Shown: positions 1 through 5,615, counted from the stretch's first letter. The stretch: 5,627 nt of DNA from CAZNER01 sp964572065 (GCA_964572065.1 CAZNER010000114.1:1-5627), one strand, 5' to 3'. Notes: generated by a model from the letters alone, not told the origin. Numbers and translations are program-made.

Positions 1-15
1 TAAAAGCCGAAGTAT

Positions 16-432
16 TTAATGAAGACAAAAATAACGATAATGCGCGTATTTTTCTCCTATGAATACTGATGCATAAATTCTATTTGGATCTAAATTAAAA
101 TGATCTATTAGAAGTTCTATAGACCAATTTAATGCTTCTTTTTTGAAATAATCCCCAAGCGACCAGTTTCCCAGCATTTCAAAAAATGTGAGATGCCTAT
201 TATCTCCTGTTTCTTCAATGTCAATTGTACGGATACATCTTTGTACACTGCAGAGCCTTTTACCTAATGGATGACTTCCCTGCATGATATAAGGAACTAT
301 TGGCTGAACTCCGGCTATATTGAACAAAACAGTTGGATCATTCTCTGGAAGTAATGAAATATTTGGAAGGACCTTATGATTTTTTGATTTCATAAAATCT
401 ATAAAATTTTTCTTTATTTCAAACGAGTGCAT
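16..432 (-). CDS. alaS: Alanyl-tRNA synthetase, N-terminal catalytic part, frame broken near the window edge
   Basis: AlaS activates alanine with ATP and loads it onto tRNA-Ala in the cytoplasm. The 138 residues readable here are the start of the class II catalytic domain. Residues 30-41 (E-N-D-P-T-V-L-F-N-I-A-G) and the motif 2 region at 64-97 (Q-R-C-I-R-T, D-I-E-E-T-G-D-N-R-H, then F-F-E-M-L-G-N-W-S and G-D-Y-F-K) are diagnostic. The ATG at 432 gives the usual family N-terminus; no Shine-Dalgarno site is visible. Homology seems to run to about residue 125 (I-Y-A-S-V-F). The last dozen residues do not look like AlaS, and a TAA at 16-18 ends the frame, whereas full bacterial AlaS proteins have several hundred more residues. 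Neither other frame on this strand resumes a recognisable AlaS sequence in the last 50 bases. A real truncation, a frameshift or an assembly error at a contig end are all possible. It lies 65 bases downstream of add on the same strand; that gap contains TATAAT-like hexamers at 467-462 and 482-477, so a separate promoter is possible. Confidence 0.88.
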   Translation of the reverse strand: MHSFEIKKNFIDFMKSKNHKVLPNISLLPENDPTVLFNIAGVQPIVPYIMQGSHPLGKRLCSVQRCIRTIDIEETGDNRHLTFFEMLGNWSLGDYFKKEALNWSIELLIDHFNLDPNRIYASVFIGEKYAHYRYFCLH

Positions 433-497
433 AAAAGTTTTTAATTCAATTTATTGAGGATATTATAAACAAAAAGATTATATAAAGAAAGTTTACA

Positions 498-1586
498 TTA
501 TAATAAATATTTTCTTAATAAATCTTTTTCTTCTTGAGAAAGATTTTTTTGAGCCCAGTGTTTTATTTTTCTATTGTAGTTTTTCTTTAGTTTGACTTTT
601 ACTTTTTGGGGTAGGAATGCATATTCAATCGAATCAAAATTTGTTCTAATTAAATCTTGTATTGTAAACTTGTAATTATTGATTAGAGTTAAATATTCTT
701 GACTTAGAGTTATATCTGAGGTAACGGGATCGTCAGTATTAATTGAAAGTTTTAGCTTATAGTCTTTAAATTTTGAAGTTGGGATATCACTATCCGGATC
801 TACAGTACCAGTTTGTACACTGCTGGTTGGACAACTTTCAATTAGTATTGATTTCTGTTTTATTAAATCTAGTGTTTTCTGAGATTTCAATGCAATTGAT
901 GCGTGCCCTATTCTTCTTGAATGTAAATGGTTAATAGCTGAAATTACATTGTCTATATCTTTAACTCTTCTTGATTCGCCTGAATGAATAGTAATAGGAA
1001 TATTGTTTTTATAAAATATATCAAAAATATCTTTATAATTCCTTGTAGGATAATTAGGTTCATCTCCGCATAAGTCGACTCCGTTTATTTTTCCTAATTT
1101 ATGATATTTTAAGGCAAGTTTTACTATCTCGGAATTAATTTTATTGGATTCTTCTCTTTTTATTGAAATAATTATTGCAGTTTTGATATCAAAATCATGT
1201 TCTGCTTTTTTGGATCCTTCATAAACTCCTTCGATAAATTCTTCGGCAGTTGTTTTAGTTTTATAATAATTTGATGGACAAAATCTTAATTCTAGATAAG
1301 AAATATTATCTTTTGCTGCATCTTCAAAGGCTTCATATGAGAATCTAGTTAAAACTCCTTTATTAGTACAACATTCCAACATATATGGAGTACCTAATTT
1401 CTTTAAGAATTTCATTAAGGTATTATCGTCTTTCTCTGCATGCATATTCTTTTTTAATTGAGAAAGTTTATAGTTCTTATTTGATTGTTTACTCATAGCA
1501 TATATAGTTTTTGGACGGATACTTCCTTCTAAATGCCTGTGAAGATCAATTTTTGGCATTAATATTATCTTTTGATCAATTGTCAT
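498..1586 (-). CDS. add: Adenosine deaminase family protein
   Basis: This is a zinc-dependent purine deaminase that converts adenosine (and usually deoxyadenosine) to inosine and ammonia in nucleoside salvage; it is probably cytoplasmic. The 362-residue protein carries the full metal and catalytic set of the amidohydrolase family: H16-x-H18 in D-L-H-R-H-L-E-G, G-V-D-L-x-G-D-E at 169-176, H-S-G-E at 201-204 (zinc His and catalytic Glu), R-I-G-H at 225-228 (catalytic His), C-P-T-S at 252-255 and T-D-D-P at 284-287 (zinc Asp). The 57-residue distance from the catalytic His to the T-D-D aspartate is the same as in mouse adenosine deaminase. The frame is open 25 codons further upstream to 1661, but those codons encode a hydrophobic stretch that overlaps a perfect dyad and looks non-coding, so the ATG at 1586 is preferred; the ATG at 1559 is another possibility. 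No clear Shine-Dalgarno site precedes any of them. A related N6-methyl-AMP deaminase activity cannot be excluded from sequence alone. Confidence 0.9.
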   Translation of the reverse strand: MTIDQKIILMPKIDLHRHLEGSIRPKTIYAMSKQSNKNYKLSQLKKNMHAEKDDNTLMKFLKKLGTPYMLECCTNKGVLTRFSYEAFEDAAKDNISYLELRFCPSNYYKTKTTAEEFIEGVYEGSKKAEHDFDIKTAIIISIKREESNKINSEIVKLALKYHKLGKINGVDLCGDEPNYPTRNYKDIFDIFYKNNIPITIHSGESRRVKDIDNVISAINHLHSRRIGHASIALKSQKTLDLIKQKSILIESCPTSSVQTGTVDPDSDIPTSKFKDYKLKLSINTDDPVTSDITLSQEYLTLINNYKFTIQDLIRTNFDSIEYAFLPQKVKVKLKKNYNRKIKHWAQKNLSQEEKDLLRKYLL

Positions 1587-1613
1587 AATTGTAGAGATAT
1601 AGAATTGGTATAT

Positions 1614-1649
1614 AAAAATTATGTATGAGGTATATAATACATAATTTTT
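1614..1649 (-). promoter_or_regulatory. Perfect 13-bp inverted repeat in the add leader/promoter
   Basis: The arms AAAAATTATGTAT (1614-1626) and ATACATAATTTTT (1637-1649) are exact reverse complements around a 10-base spacer. The element sits 28-63 bases upstream of the add ATG. On the minus strand a weak promoter can be drawn through it: TTGCTT (1661-1656), 16 bases, TATTAT (1639-1634). The dyad would then cover the -10 and start region as an operator would. Alternatively it forms an RNA hairpin followed by TTTTT on the minus strand, which would suit an attenuator or terminator. The inverted repeat is certain; its role is inferred. Confidence 0.5.
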
Positions 1650-1732
1650 TTTAAAAAGCAATTTTGTGAAAAGATACTAAAAATTAATAGTTAATTTAGC
1701 TATTTATAATTCTGTAACAAAAGCAGTTAACT

Positions 1733-1808
1733 GTTAGTTTAAACCAGCCTGATATCTATTTGCTGACAGATAGGCGGAAGGTATAAGATAGGCAGGCTTG
1801 AAACTAAC
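1733..1808. repeat. 76-base imperfect palindrome (REP-like or structured RNA)
   Basis: The outer arms GTTAGTTT (1733-1740) and AAACTAAC (1801-1808) are exact complements. Inside them, after a small asymmetric internal loop, AGCCTG (1746-1751) pairs with CAGGCT (1793-1798). The interior holds a further hairpin, CTATTTG (1756-1762) with CAGATAG (1767-1773) around a CTGA tetraloop, with one G-U pair. The octamer AGATAGGC occurs twice, at 1768-1775 and 1786-1793. This patch is clearly richer in G and C than its surroundings. The form fits a REP or MITE-like extragenic palindrome, or a small structured RNA; I cannot tell which, or which strand is transcribed. Confidence 0.5.
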
Positions 1809-1890
1809 ATAAGTATAATATTATTGTTTTTAATATCCTGAGTTAAGTCTTTTTTTAATGTAATCCTATTAAAGTTGTTAAATTATGGGT

Positions 1891-1956
1891 GTGGGGGAAT
1901 TACGTGGTCGAAATATTGATAATCGTGAGTAATCCGTCAGACATTAATTCCTCCAC
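1891..1956 (-). other. 12-bp stem with a mini-ORF as its loop (possible structured leader or small RNA)
   Basis: On the minus strand the 5' arm GTGGAGGAATTA (1956-1945) pairs with the 3' arm TAATTCCCCCAC (1902-1891) over 12 bp with one G-U pair. The 42-base loop between them is exactly the coding part of a 14-codon frame: the ATG starts directly after the 5' arm and the TAA stop is the first three bases of the 3' arm. The ribosome-binding GGAGG lies in the 5' arm and is paired in the fold. Alternative pairings exist: GTGG at 1956-1953 can pair with CCAC at 1967-1964, and CGTGG at 1957-1953 with CCACG at 1907-1903. The element could therefore switch between forms. Read on the plus strand, the same palindrome could equally belong to a different RNA. 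Confidence 0.4.
1900..1944 (-). CDS. Possible 14-codon mini-ORF with a strong ribosome binding site
   Basis: The minus strand reads M-S-D-G-L-L-T-I-I-N-I-S-T-T and stops at TAA (1902-1900). GGAGG (1954-1950) lies five bases before the ATG and is the best Shine-Dalgarno match in the window, while the long genes here mostly have none. The peptide is too short to recognise and has no cysteines or charged cluster; it could be a leader peptide whose translation opens the surrounding stem. No longer gene follows closely: the next minus-strand gene is add, more than 300 bases downstream. The match could be a chance by-product of a conserved palindrome, so coding is only a possibility. Confidence 0.3.
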   Translation of the reverse strand: MSDGLLTIINISTT

Positions 1957-1966
1957 GATTTTTGTG

Positions 1967-1987
1967 GTACTTTTTCTAAAAAAGTAC
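1967..1987. repeat. 9-bp hairpin beside the mini-ORF element
   Basis: GTACTTTTT (1967-1975) and AAAAAGTAC (1979-1987) form a perfect 9-bp stem with a CTA loop. It directly adjoins the mini-ORF element, and on the minus strand it lies just upstream of the GGAGG site. Neither strand shows a U-tract after the stem, so it is not a standard intrinsic terminator. It could be a leader hairpin or part of the same repeated unit. Confidence 0.45.
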
Positions 1988-2180
1988 AAAATTAAAAAAA
2001 CTTTATGAAATAATTAAAAGATATATATTATATTTGAGAGGAAATATTGTTAGTATTCATTGTTTCCAAACTCACCTCTACTGTTGGGCTACCTAAAATG
2101 TATTTCAATTTTTACATAGTTTTAAAACATGTTATTAGATATTTATAACTTTATAATCAGAATTAGTTAAAAAGCCTAAT

Positions 2181-2209
2181 TTGATAATAATTGAAATTGG
2201 TATTAATAT
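2181..2209 (+). promoter_or_regulatory. Candidate sigma-70 type promoter of dgkA
   Basis: TTGATA (2181-2186, five of six bases of the -35 consensus) is followed after 17 bases by TAATAT (2204-2209, four of six). This predicts a start near 2216 and a leader of about 26 bases before the dgkA ATG. In such AT-rich sequence hexamers of this kind arise often by chance. Confidence 0.3.
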
Positions 2210-2241
2210 TAATTTGAAATATTTATTAATTATAATTATCT

Positions 2242-2625
2242 ATGAATGTTTTTTCCTTATTGTCCAATAAGACTCGAAAGCATCTTCGTAGTTATAAGGC
2301 AGCATTTAATGGTTTAAATATAGCTTTCAACCATGAGTTGAATTTCCAGATAGAATTATTATTTATGGCTATTGTTATTCTTATGGGATTTGTTTTTAAT
2401 GTAAATAAATCTGAATGGATTGTTATTATATTATGTATTGGGATCACTTTATCAGCAGAACTCATGAATACAAGTATAGAAGTACTAGGAGAATTAAAAA
2501 GATTTAATTCAGTTATAAAGAAAATAAAGGATTTAGCTGCTGCAGCGGTTTTTGTTGCGGCAGTAATGGATGTGATATTAGGATGTATTATTTTTACTCC
2601 GTATGTAGTTGAATTATTTTTATAA
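2242..2625 (+). CDS. dgkA: Diacylglycerol/undecaprenol kinase, DgkA family
   Basis: This small integral membrane lipid kinase phosphorylates undecaprenol or diacylglycerol with ATP at the inner face of the membrane. At 127 residues it has normal family length. It shows the expected layout: an amphipathic N-terminal part with H-E-L-N-F-Q-I-E at 31-38, then membrane segments at about 38-54, 57-75 and 98-118. The active-site pattern of E. coli DgkA is present: E32 (E28 there), E73-L-M-N76-T-S-I-E80 (E69, N72, E76) and K96-D97 (K94, D95). The Asp normally four residues after the last Glu of that motif is Glu84 here, a mild change. If the host has the single-membrane envelope usual for its group, undecaprenol kinase, feeding the lipid carrier for cell-wall precursors, is the likelier activity; this is inference. 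No Shine-Dalgarno site precedes the ATG. The stop lies one base from that of the convergent ABC gene, leaving no room for a terminator between them. Confidence 0.88.
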   Translation: MNVFSLLSNKTRKHLRSYKAAFNGLNIAFNHELNFQIELLFMAIVILMGFVFNVNKSEWIVIILCIGITLSAELMNTSIEVLGELKRFNSVIKKIKDLAAAAVFVAAVMDVILGCIIFTPYVVELFL

Positions 2626-2626
2626 A

Positions 2627-3613
2627 CTAGATTTTCTTTTTAGTTTGAAATAATCCCCTGATTATCTCTTCAAGTTTAGGTTCAGCTATATCCAGATCAT
2701 CTACAGGAAGATCTTTTAGTACTTCAGAGGCTATATGAGGTGTAACATGTCTGGATACTGAAATCGTTGTTTTCAGAGGTTCATAATTAACAACTTTTCC
2801 ATATCTGGCAATATCTTTTTTATCAACCTCTTTTAAAAACACAAGTGTTAAATATTTATTTTTAGCATATTTTTTTATAATTTTTTTAAGTTCTCCGTCA
2901 AAAACTATTTTTCCTTTATTGATTATAATTATTCGATCACATAATTCCTTTACGTCGTCCATATAATGGCTTGTTAGTATAACTGTAGTTTTATATTCTT
3001 CATTATAATTTTTATAAAACTCCCTGATTTTTTTCTGCATTATTACATCAAGACCTATTGTAGGTTCGTCTAAAAATAAAATTTTAGGAGAATGTAACAA
3101 ACCCGCTATAAGCTCACATTTCATCCTTTGACCGAGTGATAATTTTCTTACCTGCACTTTTAATATTTTTTTTACATCTAATAGTTTTGCCAGATCATTA
3201 ACTGTTTCTTTATATTGTTTGTCCGGTACGTCATAAATCTCTTTATTCAATATAAAAGATTCCATAGCTGGCAGGTCCCACCATAATTGGTTTTTTTGTC
3301 CCATGACAAGTGAGAATTGCTTCTGATATTCAGCTTGTCTTTTGTGTGGTATATATCCCAATACTTTTGCTTCACCGCTTGTTGGATAGAGCAGACCTGC
3401 TAAGACTTTTAGTGTAGTTGTCTTTCCTGCTCCGTTTGGACCTATGAAGCCGACCATCTCACCTTTATCTATATTAAATGAGACTTTTTCAACGGCTTTT
3501 ATTGTTTTATATTTTCTTTTGAATAGTGCTTTTATAGAACCTTTAAGTCCAGGTTCTTTCTTATGCTGTTTATAGTACTTACATAGCTTATTTACCTTTA
3601 TTACTGGTTCCAT
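2627..3613 (-). CDS. ABC-2 type transporter ATP-binding protein (COG4586-like)
   Basis: This is the cytoplasmic ATPase subunit of an ABC exporter; it would power a pair of membrane permeases of unknown substrate. All nucleotide-binding elements are intact in the 328 residues: Walker A G-P-N-G-A-G-K-T at 58-65, the Q-loop at Q106 followed by L-W-W-D-L-P, signature L-S-L-G-Q at 158-162, Walker B I-L-F-L-D-E-P at 178-184, D-loop G-L-D-V at 187-190 and the H-loop histidine H216. The N-terminal lead-in P-G-L-K-G-S-I-K-A-L-F-K-R (21-33), the Q-K-N-Q-L-W-W-D-L-P stretch and the roughly 80-residue C-terminal domain after 250 are typical of COG4586 ATPases. Those usually sit beside two ABC-2 permease genes. 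None is present here: dgkA converges immediately downstream and the MFS gene diverges upstream. The permeases must be elsewhere, or the ATPase serves another complex. A promoter and palindrome lie directly upstream; there is no Shine-Dalgarno site. Confidence 0.92.
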   Translation of the reverse strand: MEPVIKVNKLCKYYKQHKKEPGLKGSIKALFKRKYKTIKAVEKVSFNIDKGEMVGFIGPNGAGKTTTLKVLAGLLYPTSGEAKVLGYIPHKRQAEYQKQFSLVMGQKNQLWWDLPAMESFILNKEIYDVPDKQYKETVNDLAKLLDVKKILKVQVRKLSLGQRMKCELIAGLLHSPKILFLDEPTIGLDVIMQKKIREFYKNYNEEYKTTVILTSHYMDDVKELCDRIIIINKGKIVFDGELKKIIKKYAKNKYLTLVFLKEVDKKDIARYGKVVNYEPLKTTISVSRHVTPHIASEVLKDLPVDDLDIAEPKLEEIIRGLFQTKKKI

Positions 3614-3616
3614 ATT

Positions 3617-3639
3617 TTTTTTAGTTCAAAACTAAAAAA
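3617..3639 (-). promoter_or_regulatory. 10-bp palindrome over the ABC gene transcription start (possible operator)
   Basis: TTTTTTAGTT (3617-3626) and AACTAAAAAA (3630-3639) are exact reverse complements around a CAA spacer. The element fills the space between the predicted -10 box of the ABC gene (ending at 3641) and its ATG (3613). It would cover the transcription start near 3633, a classical position for a repressor site. As RNA, only the part downstream of the start would be transcribed, so a leader hairpin is less likely. No regulator gene is in the window. Confidence 0.45.
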
Positions 3640-3640
3640 T

Positions 3641-3669
3641 ATTATAGCAATATATAAGATATATGTGTA
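3641..3669 (-). promoter_or_regulatory. Extended -10 promoter of the ABC ATPase gene
   Basis: The minus strand carries TACACA (3669-3664, four of six -35 bases), a 17-base spacer and a perfect TATAAT (3646-3641). TGC directly before the TATAAT makes an extended -10 element. The start would fall near 3633, giving a leader of about 20 bases without a Shine-Dalgarno site. Confidence 0.55.
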
Positions 3670-3687
3670 GTAATTATTTATATTTTT

Positions 3688-3716
3688 TAGACATGAAATT
3701 ATAACTTTGTTATATT
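3688..3716 (+). promoter_or_regulatory. Extended -10 promoter of the MFS gene
   Basis: TAGACA (3688-3693, five of six) and TATATT (3711-3716, five of six) are separated by exactly 17 bases, and TGT precedes the -10 box as an extended -10. The predicted start near 3723 leaves a leader of about 16 bases with AGGG (3727-3730) eight bases before the ATG, a weak ribosome site. The -35 boxes of this promoter and of the divergent ABC promoter are 18 bases apart, so the two may influence each other. Confidence 0.55.
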
Positions 3717-3738
3717 ATTCTAAATTAGGGTAAGATTT

Positions 3739-4929
3739 ATGAAATACTATATTTATAACAAGCTCCAGAAGTCTAGGCTGTTCGACATTAAGCTTAGTGT
3801 GACTCTAAAAAATTTAGGCCAGTCTTTTTATGGTGTATTTGAGCCTATCATTTTTTATAAGATTCTAGGCGAACGAGTTGAATATGTACTTCTCTATTAT
3901 GGTTTACAAAGTTTATTATATGCTTTATTAGTAAATCAAGGTGCGAAGATTATGAGTAGGATTGGTATAAAGAAGAGTCTAATAATCGGAACTTTGTTAT
4001 TGATGCTATATAATATCTTTCTAATATATTTCCTTGGTTGCGGTATCAATCTTGATAATTATAAAAATATACTGATTTTGGGATTCTTCATTACAGCCCT
4101 AAATTGTTCTTTATATCAGACATTCTATTGGCCGGCATTTCATACGGATTTGAGTTTATTTCTAAAGGAAGGTTCTAGTGGGAAAAATTTAGGTGTTTTA
4201 TTTTTTATTGGTCAATGTGCTTCGATTGTAGGGCCGGTTATTGGAGGTATTATTCTCCAGAATTCGAATTTAAACATATTATTCTTTTTACAAATAATCT
4301 TCCTTACTCTATCTGTAGTCCCTTTGTTTTTTGGACCCGATGAAAAACCGGAAACGAGCTATAAATTCAAGGATTATATAAAGGAACTTTTTAATATTAA
4401 AAAGATAAAGAACTATTTGCCTTTTTTTGCAGAAGGAATAAAGGGGTATATAAATTCAACATTTTGGGGGCTTTTTATATATACAGTATTAGAGAGTGTT
4501 ATAGATGTTGGGTTACTTACTGCAGGCGTTTCTTTCTTTACAGCTCTATTTGTAGTATTGCTAGGCAAGATTATTGACAAAAGGCGGTTTTTGAAAAATA
4601 AGCTTCTTGGTATAGGTGTTTTTATAGCATCTTTTGGGTGGATTATAAAGGGGGTATCTATCAATAACATATTCTATTTTATTGCTGATAATGTTCAGAA
4701 ATTTGGCGATTCTATAGTACAGATTCCTTATCAAAAAACTATGTATAAGCGTTTCAAAAATGTGAGAAGTTTAGCAGACGAGTATGTTACTATAAGAGAG
4801 ATGGCTTATCATATAGGAGGTGGTGTGATTATAATTCTTTTAGCTTTGATAATTTATAGCACAAATTTATCTTATTCTGCCTTTATAGTAGCTGCTTTTA
4901 GTTATGTGATTATGCTGGCGATAAAGTAG
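3739..4929 (+). CDS. Major facilitator superfamily transporter, probable exporter
   Basis: This is an integral inner-membrane secondary transporter of 396 residues, normal for a 12-helix MFS protein. Hydrophobic segments lie at about 20-42, 48-66, 80-100, 110-134, 150-173 and 179-198, then a charged cytoplasmic loop (200-230), then at about 232-252, 258-277, 287-306, 308-330, 357-374 and 378-395. Motif A-like loops are G-A-K-I-M-S-R-I-G-I-K-K (68-79) and, in the second half, G-K-I-I-D-K-R-R (276-283). Segment 5 has G-Q-C-A-S-I-V-G-P-V-I-G-G (158-170), close to the G-P-x-x-G-G antiporter motif C of drug/proton exporters, which suggests efflux. Y-W-P-A-F-H at 130-135 is a feature I associate with uncharacterised bacterial MFS proteins. 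The substrate cannot be read from sequence. It is transcribed away from the ABC ATPase gene, and its last 20 bases overlap the end of the opposite-strand hypothetical gene. Confidence 0.85.
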   Translation: MKYYIYNKLQKSRLFDIKLSVTLKNLGQSFYGVFEPIIFYKILGERVEYVLLYYGLQSLLYALLVNQGAKIMSRIGIKKSLIIGTLLLMLYNIFLIYFLGCGINLDNYKNILILGFFITALNCSLYQTFYWPAFHTDLSLFLKEGSSGKNLGVLFFIGQCASIVGPVIGGIILQNSNLNILFFLQIIFLTLSVVPLFFGPDEKPETSYKFKDYIKELFNIKKIKNYLPFFAEGIKGYINSTFWGLFIYTVLESVIDVGLLTAGVSFFTALFVVLLGKIIDKRRFLKNKLLGIGVFIASFGWIIKGVSINNIFYFIADNVQKFGDSIVQIPYQKTMYKRFKNVRSLADEYVTIREMAYHIGGGVIIILLALIIYSTNLSYSAFIVAAFSYVIMLAIK

Positions 4930-5401
4930 TTATATCACTTAATTTATTTAAAGTAGTTAATAATAAATCTTCTTGAGATTTATCTATAGGAAGACCAATT
5001 TCTCCGTCAGGTTGTTGCCAGGTACTTATGAAAAAATTACTTATATCGATATTAGTTATTTGTTCTAAGAATTCTGCAAATGCATTTAATCTTAAGAATA
5101 ATTCATTTAACTGAAATTTTAATTGGTCTTCATTATTTAATACTTCTATTATTTTGTCAATTACGATTATTATTTGGATACTAAGGTTACATACGTTTCT
5201 GTAATCTTCGTAATCTATATCTGATGTATGCGATTGATTAAAATTACTAAAACACTTATCATAAAAATCTATTAAACAAGTAGATACAGATGATAAAAAA
5301 GGAGAAGTTTGTCTTAAAGCAGTTTCCTTTTGTGTGTTGTGAGAATTCCTAAGAATCTGAAGAAAAAATGTATCTTCATTTTTGGCAGCTTTTTCAGGCA
5401 T
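4910..5401 (-). CDS. Hypothetical protein, 163 residues, unrecognised
   Basis: I recognise no family. The protein is mildly acidic and looks mostly alpha-helical, with regularly spaced hydrophobic residues at about 68-115 (including I76-Q-I-I-I-V-I-D-K-I-I) and a more polar loop at 126-145 containing W128, Q-P-D-G-E-I-G-L-P and I139-D-K. There is no signal peptide or convincing membrane helix. It has three cysteines (42, 50, 71) without a metal-binding pattern. The long open frame lies mostly outside any other gene and has ordinary codon use, which favours a real gene. The ATG at 5401 has no Shine-Dalgarno site; GATAAT (5415-5410) could be a -10 box, but it is very close to the start. The 3' end overlaps the MFS gene tail-to-tail by 20 bases. 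Confidence 0.6.
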   Translation of the reverse strand: MPEKAAKNEDTFFLQILRNSHNTQKETALRQTSPFLSSVSTCLIDFYDKCFSNFNQSHTSDIDYEDYRNVCNLSIQIIIVIDKIIEVLNNEDQLKFQLNELFLRLNAFAEFLEQITNIDISNFFISTWQQPDGEIGLPIDKSQEDLLLTTLNKLSDITTLSPA

Positions 5402-5472
5402 GTCGAAAAATTATCTTAAAATTAATTTAGAATAATAAAAATGAGGAGTTAGTATACATCAACTGCTTGCAC

Positions 5473-5494
5473 TTTGGTAGTTTTTTAAACCAAA
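5473..5494. repeat. Small hairpin between the hypothetical gene and the right-edge frame
   Basis: TTTGGT (5473-5478) and ACCAAA (5489-5494) form a 6-bp stem around a 10-base AT-rich loop. It lies in the region from which the minus-strand hypothetical gene and the plus-strand edge frame diverge. The stem is weak and could be chance. Confidence 0.2.
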
Positions 5495-5519
5495 TTTCCA
5501 TAAGTGTTTTGTTGTAAGT

Positions 5520-5615
5520 ATGAAAAATGATAATACTAAAATTTCTAGAAAAAACAAATTAGTATTTAAATCTCCTGATATGGAGCGGAATGGTATGTTA
5601 ACCAGTAAAGCGTAA
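5520..5615 (+). CDS. Possible 31-codon basic small protein
   Basis: An ATG at 5520 opens 31 codons ending in TAA at 5613-5615. The peptide is polar and basic (K-I-S-R-K-N-K-L-V-F-K, then S-P-D-M-E-R-N-G). No Shine-Dalgarno site precedes it, and I recognise no family. Its stop is followed after nine bases by another ATG with a ribosome-site-like GGAA, the spacing expected of two genes in an operon. A chance open frame remains quite possible at this length. Confidence 0.3.
   Translation: MKNDNTKISRKNKLVFKSPDMERNGMLTSKA

Larger units (their letters stand above)
1587..2241. other. Long gene-free region between add and dgkA
   Basis: No protein of ordinary length fits on either strand. From left to right the region holds the add leader with its 13-bp dyad (1614-1649), the perfect palindrome CAGTTAACTG (1724-1733) beside GTTTAAAC (1737-1744), a 76-base GC-richer hairpin (1733-1808), a stem enclosing a 14-codon frame (1891-1956), a short hairpin (1967-1987) and the dgkA promoter area. 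Between about 2036 and 2079 there is also a weak nested complementarity, GAGAGGAAA with TTTCC and CCTCT. The two GC-richer patches stand out from very AT-rich surroundings. I recognise no tRNA, tmRNA, RNase P, SRP RNA or known riboswitch core here. Confidence 0.6.

Noticed and set aside
1587..1661. Upstream extension of add to an ATG at 1661, giving a hydrophobic, signal-peptide-like N-terminus
   Set aside because: The family begins shortly before the H-x-H motif, the extension runs through a perfect 13-bp dyad and AT-rich promoter-like DNA, and an ATG at 1586 gives the normal length.
1733..1808. tRNA gene or integron attC site (the length is 76 bases, with complementary ends)
   Set aside because: There is no T-arm G-G-T-T-C-R-A pattern, anticodon arm or acceptor layout. 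The terminal arms run in the wrong order for the attC R''/R' core sites and do not match GTTRRRY.
1733..1808. SRP RNA domain IV, because of GGCGGAAGG
   Set aside because: The GGAA tetraloop context is similar, but the flanking A-G-C-A and opposing loop bases of the conserved SRP core are absent.
1967..1987. Intrinsic terminator
   Set aside because: The stem is AT-rich and neither strand has a U-tract immediately after it; no gene ends nearby.
2028..2060. Second mini-frame on the minus strand, 10 codons, upstream of the stem-loop mini-ORF
   Set aside because: The nearest GAGG is about 14 bases before the ATG, too far for a normal ribosome site, and there is no enclosing structure of comparable quality.
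4413..4670. Open frame of 85 codons on the minus strand
   Set aside because: It lies entirely inside the well-supported MFS gene on the opposite strand and encodes nothing recognisable.
16..5401. Recoded genome with UGA read as glycine, known in some Patescibacteria lineages
   Set aside because: The six main frames are complete with the standard code and contain no in-frame TGA. The absence of TGA as a stop in only six genes is not informative in an AT-rich genome.
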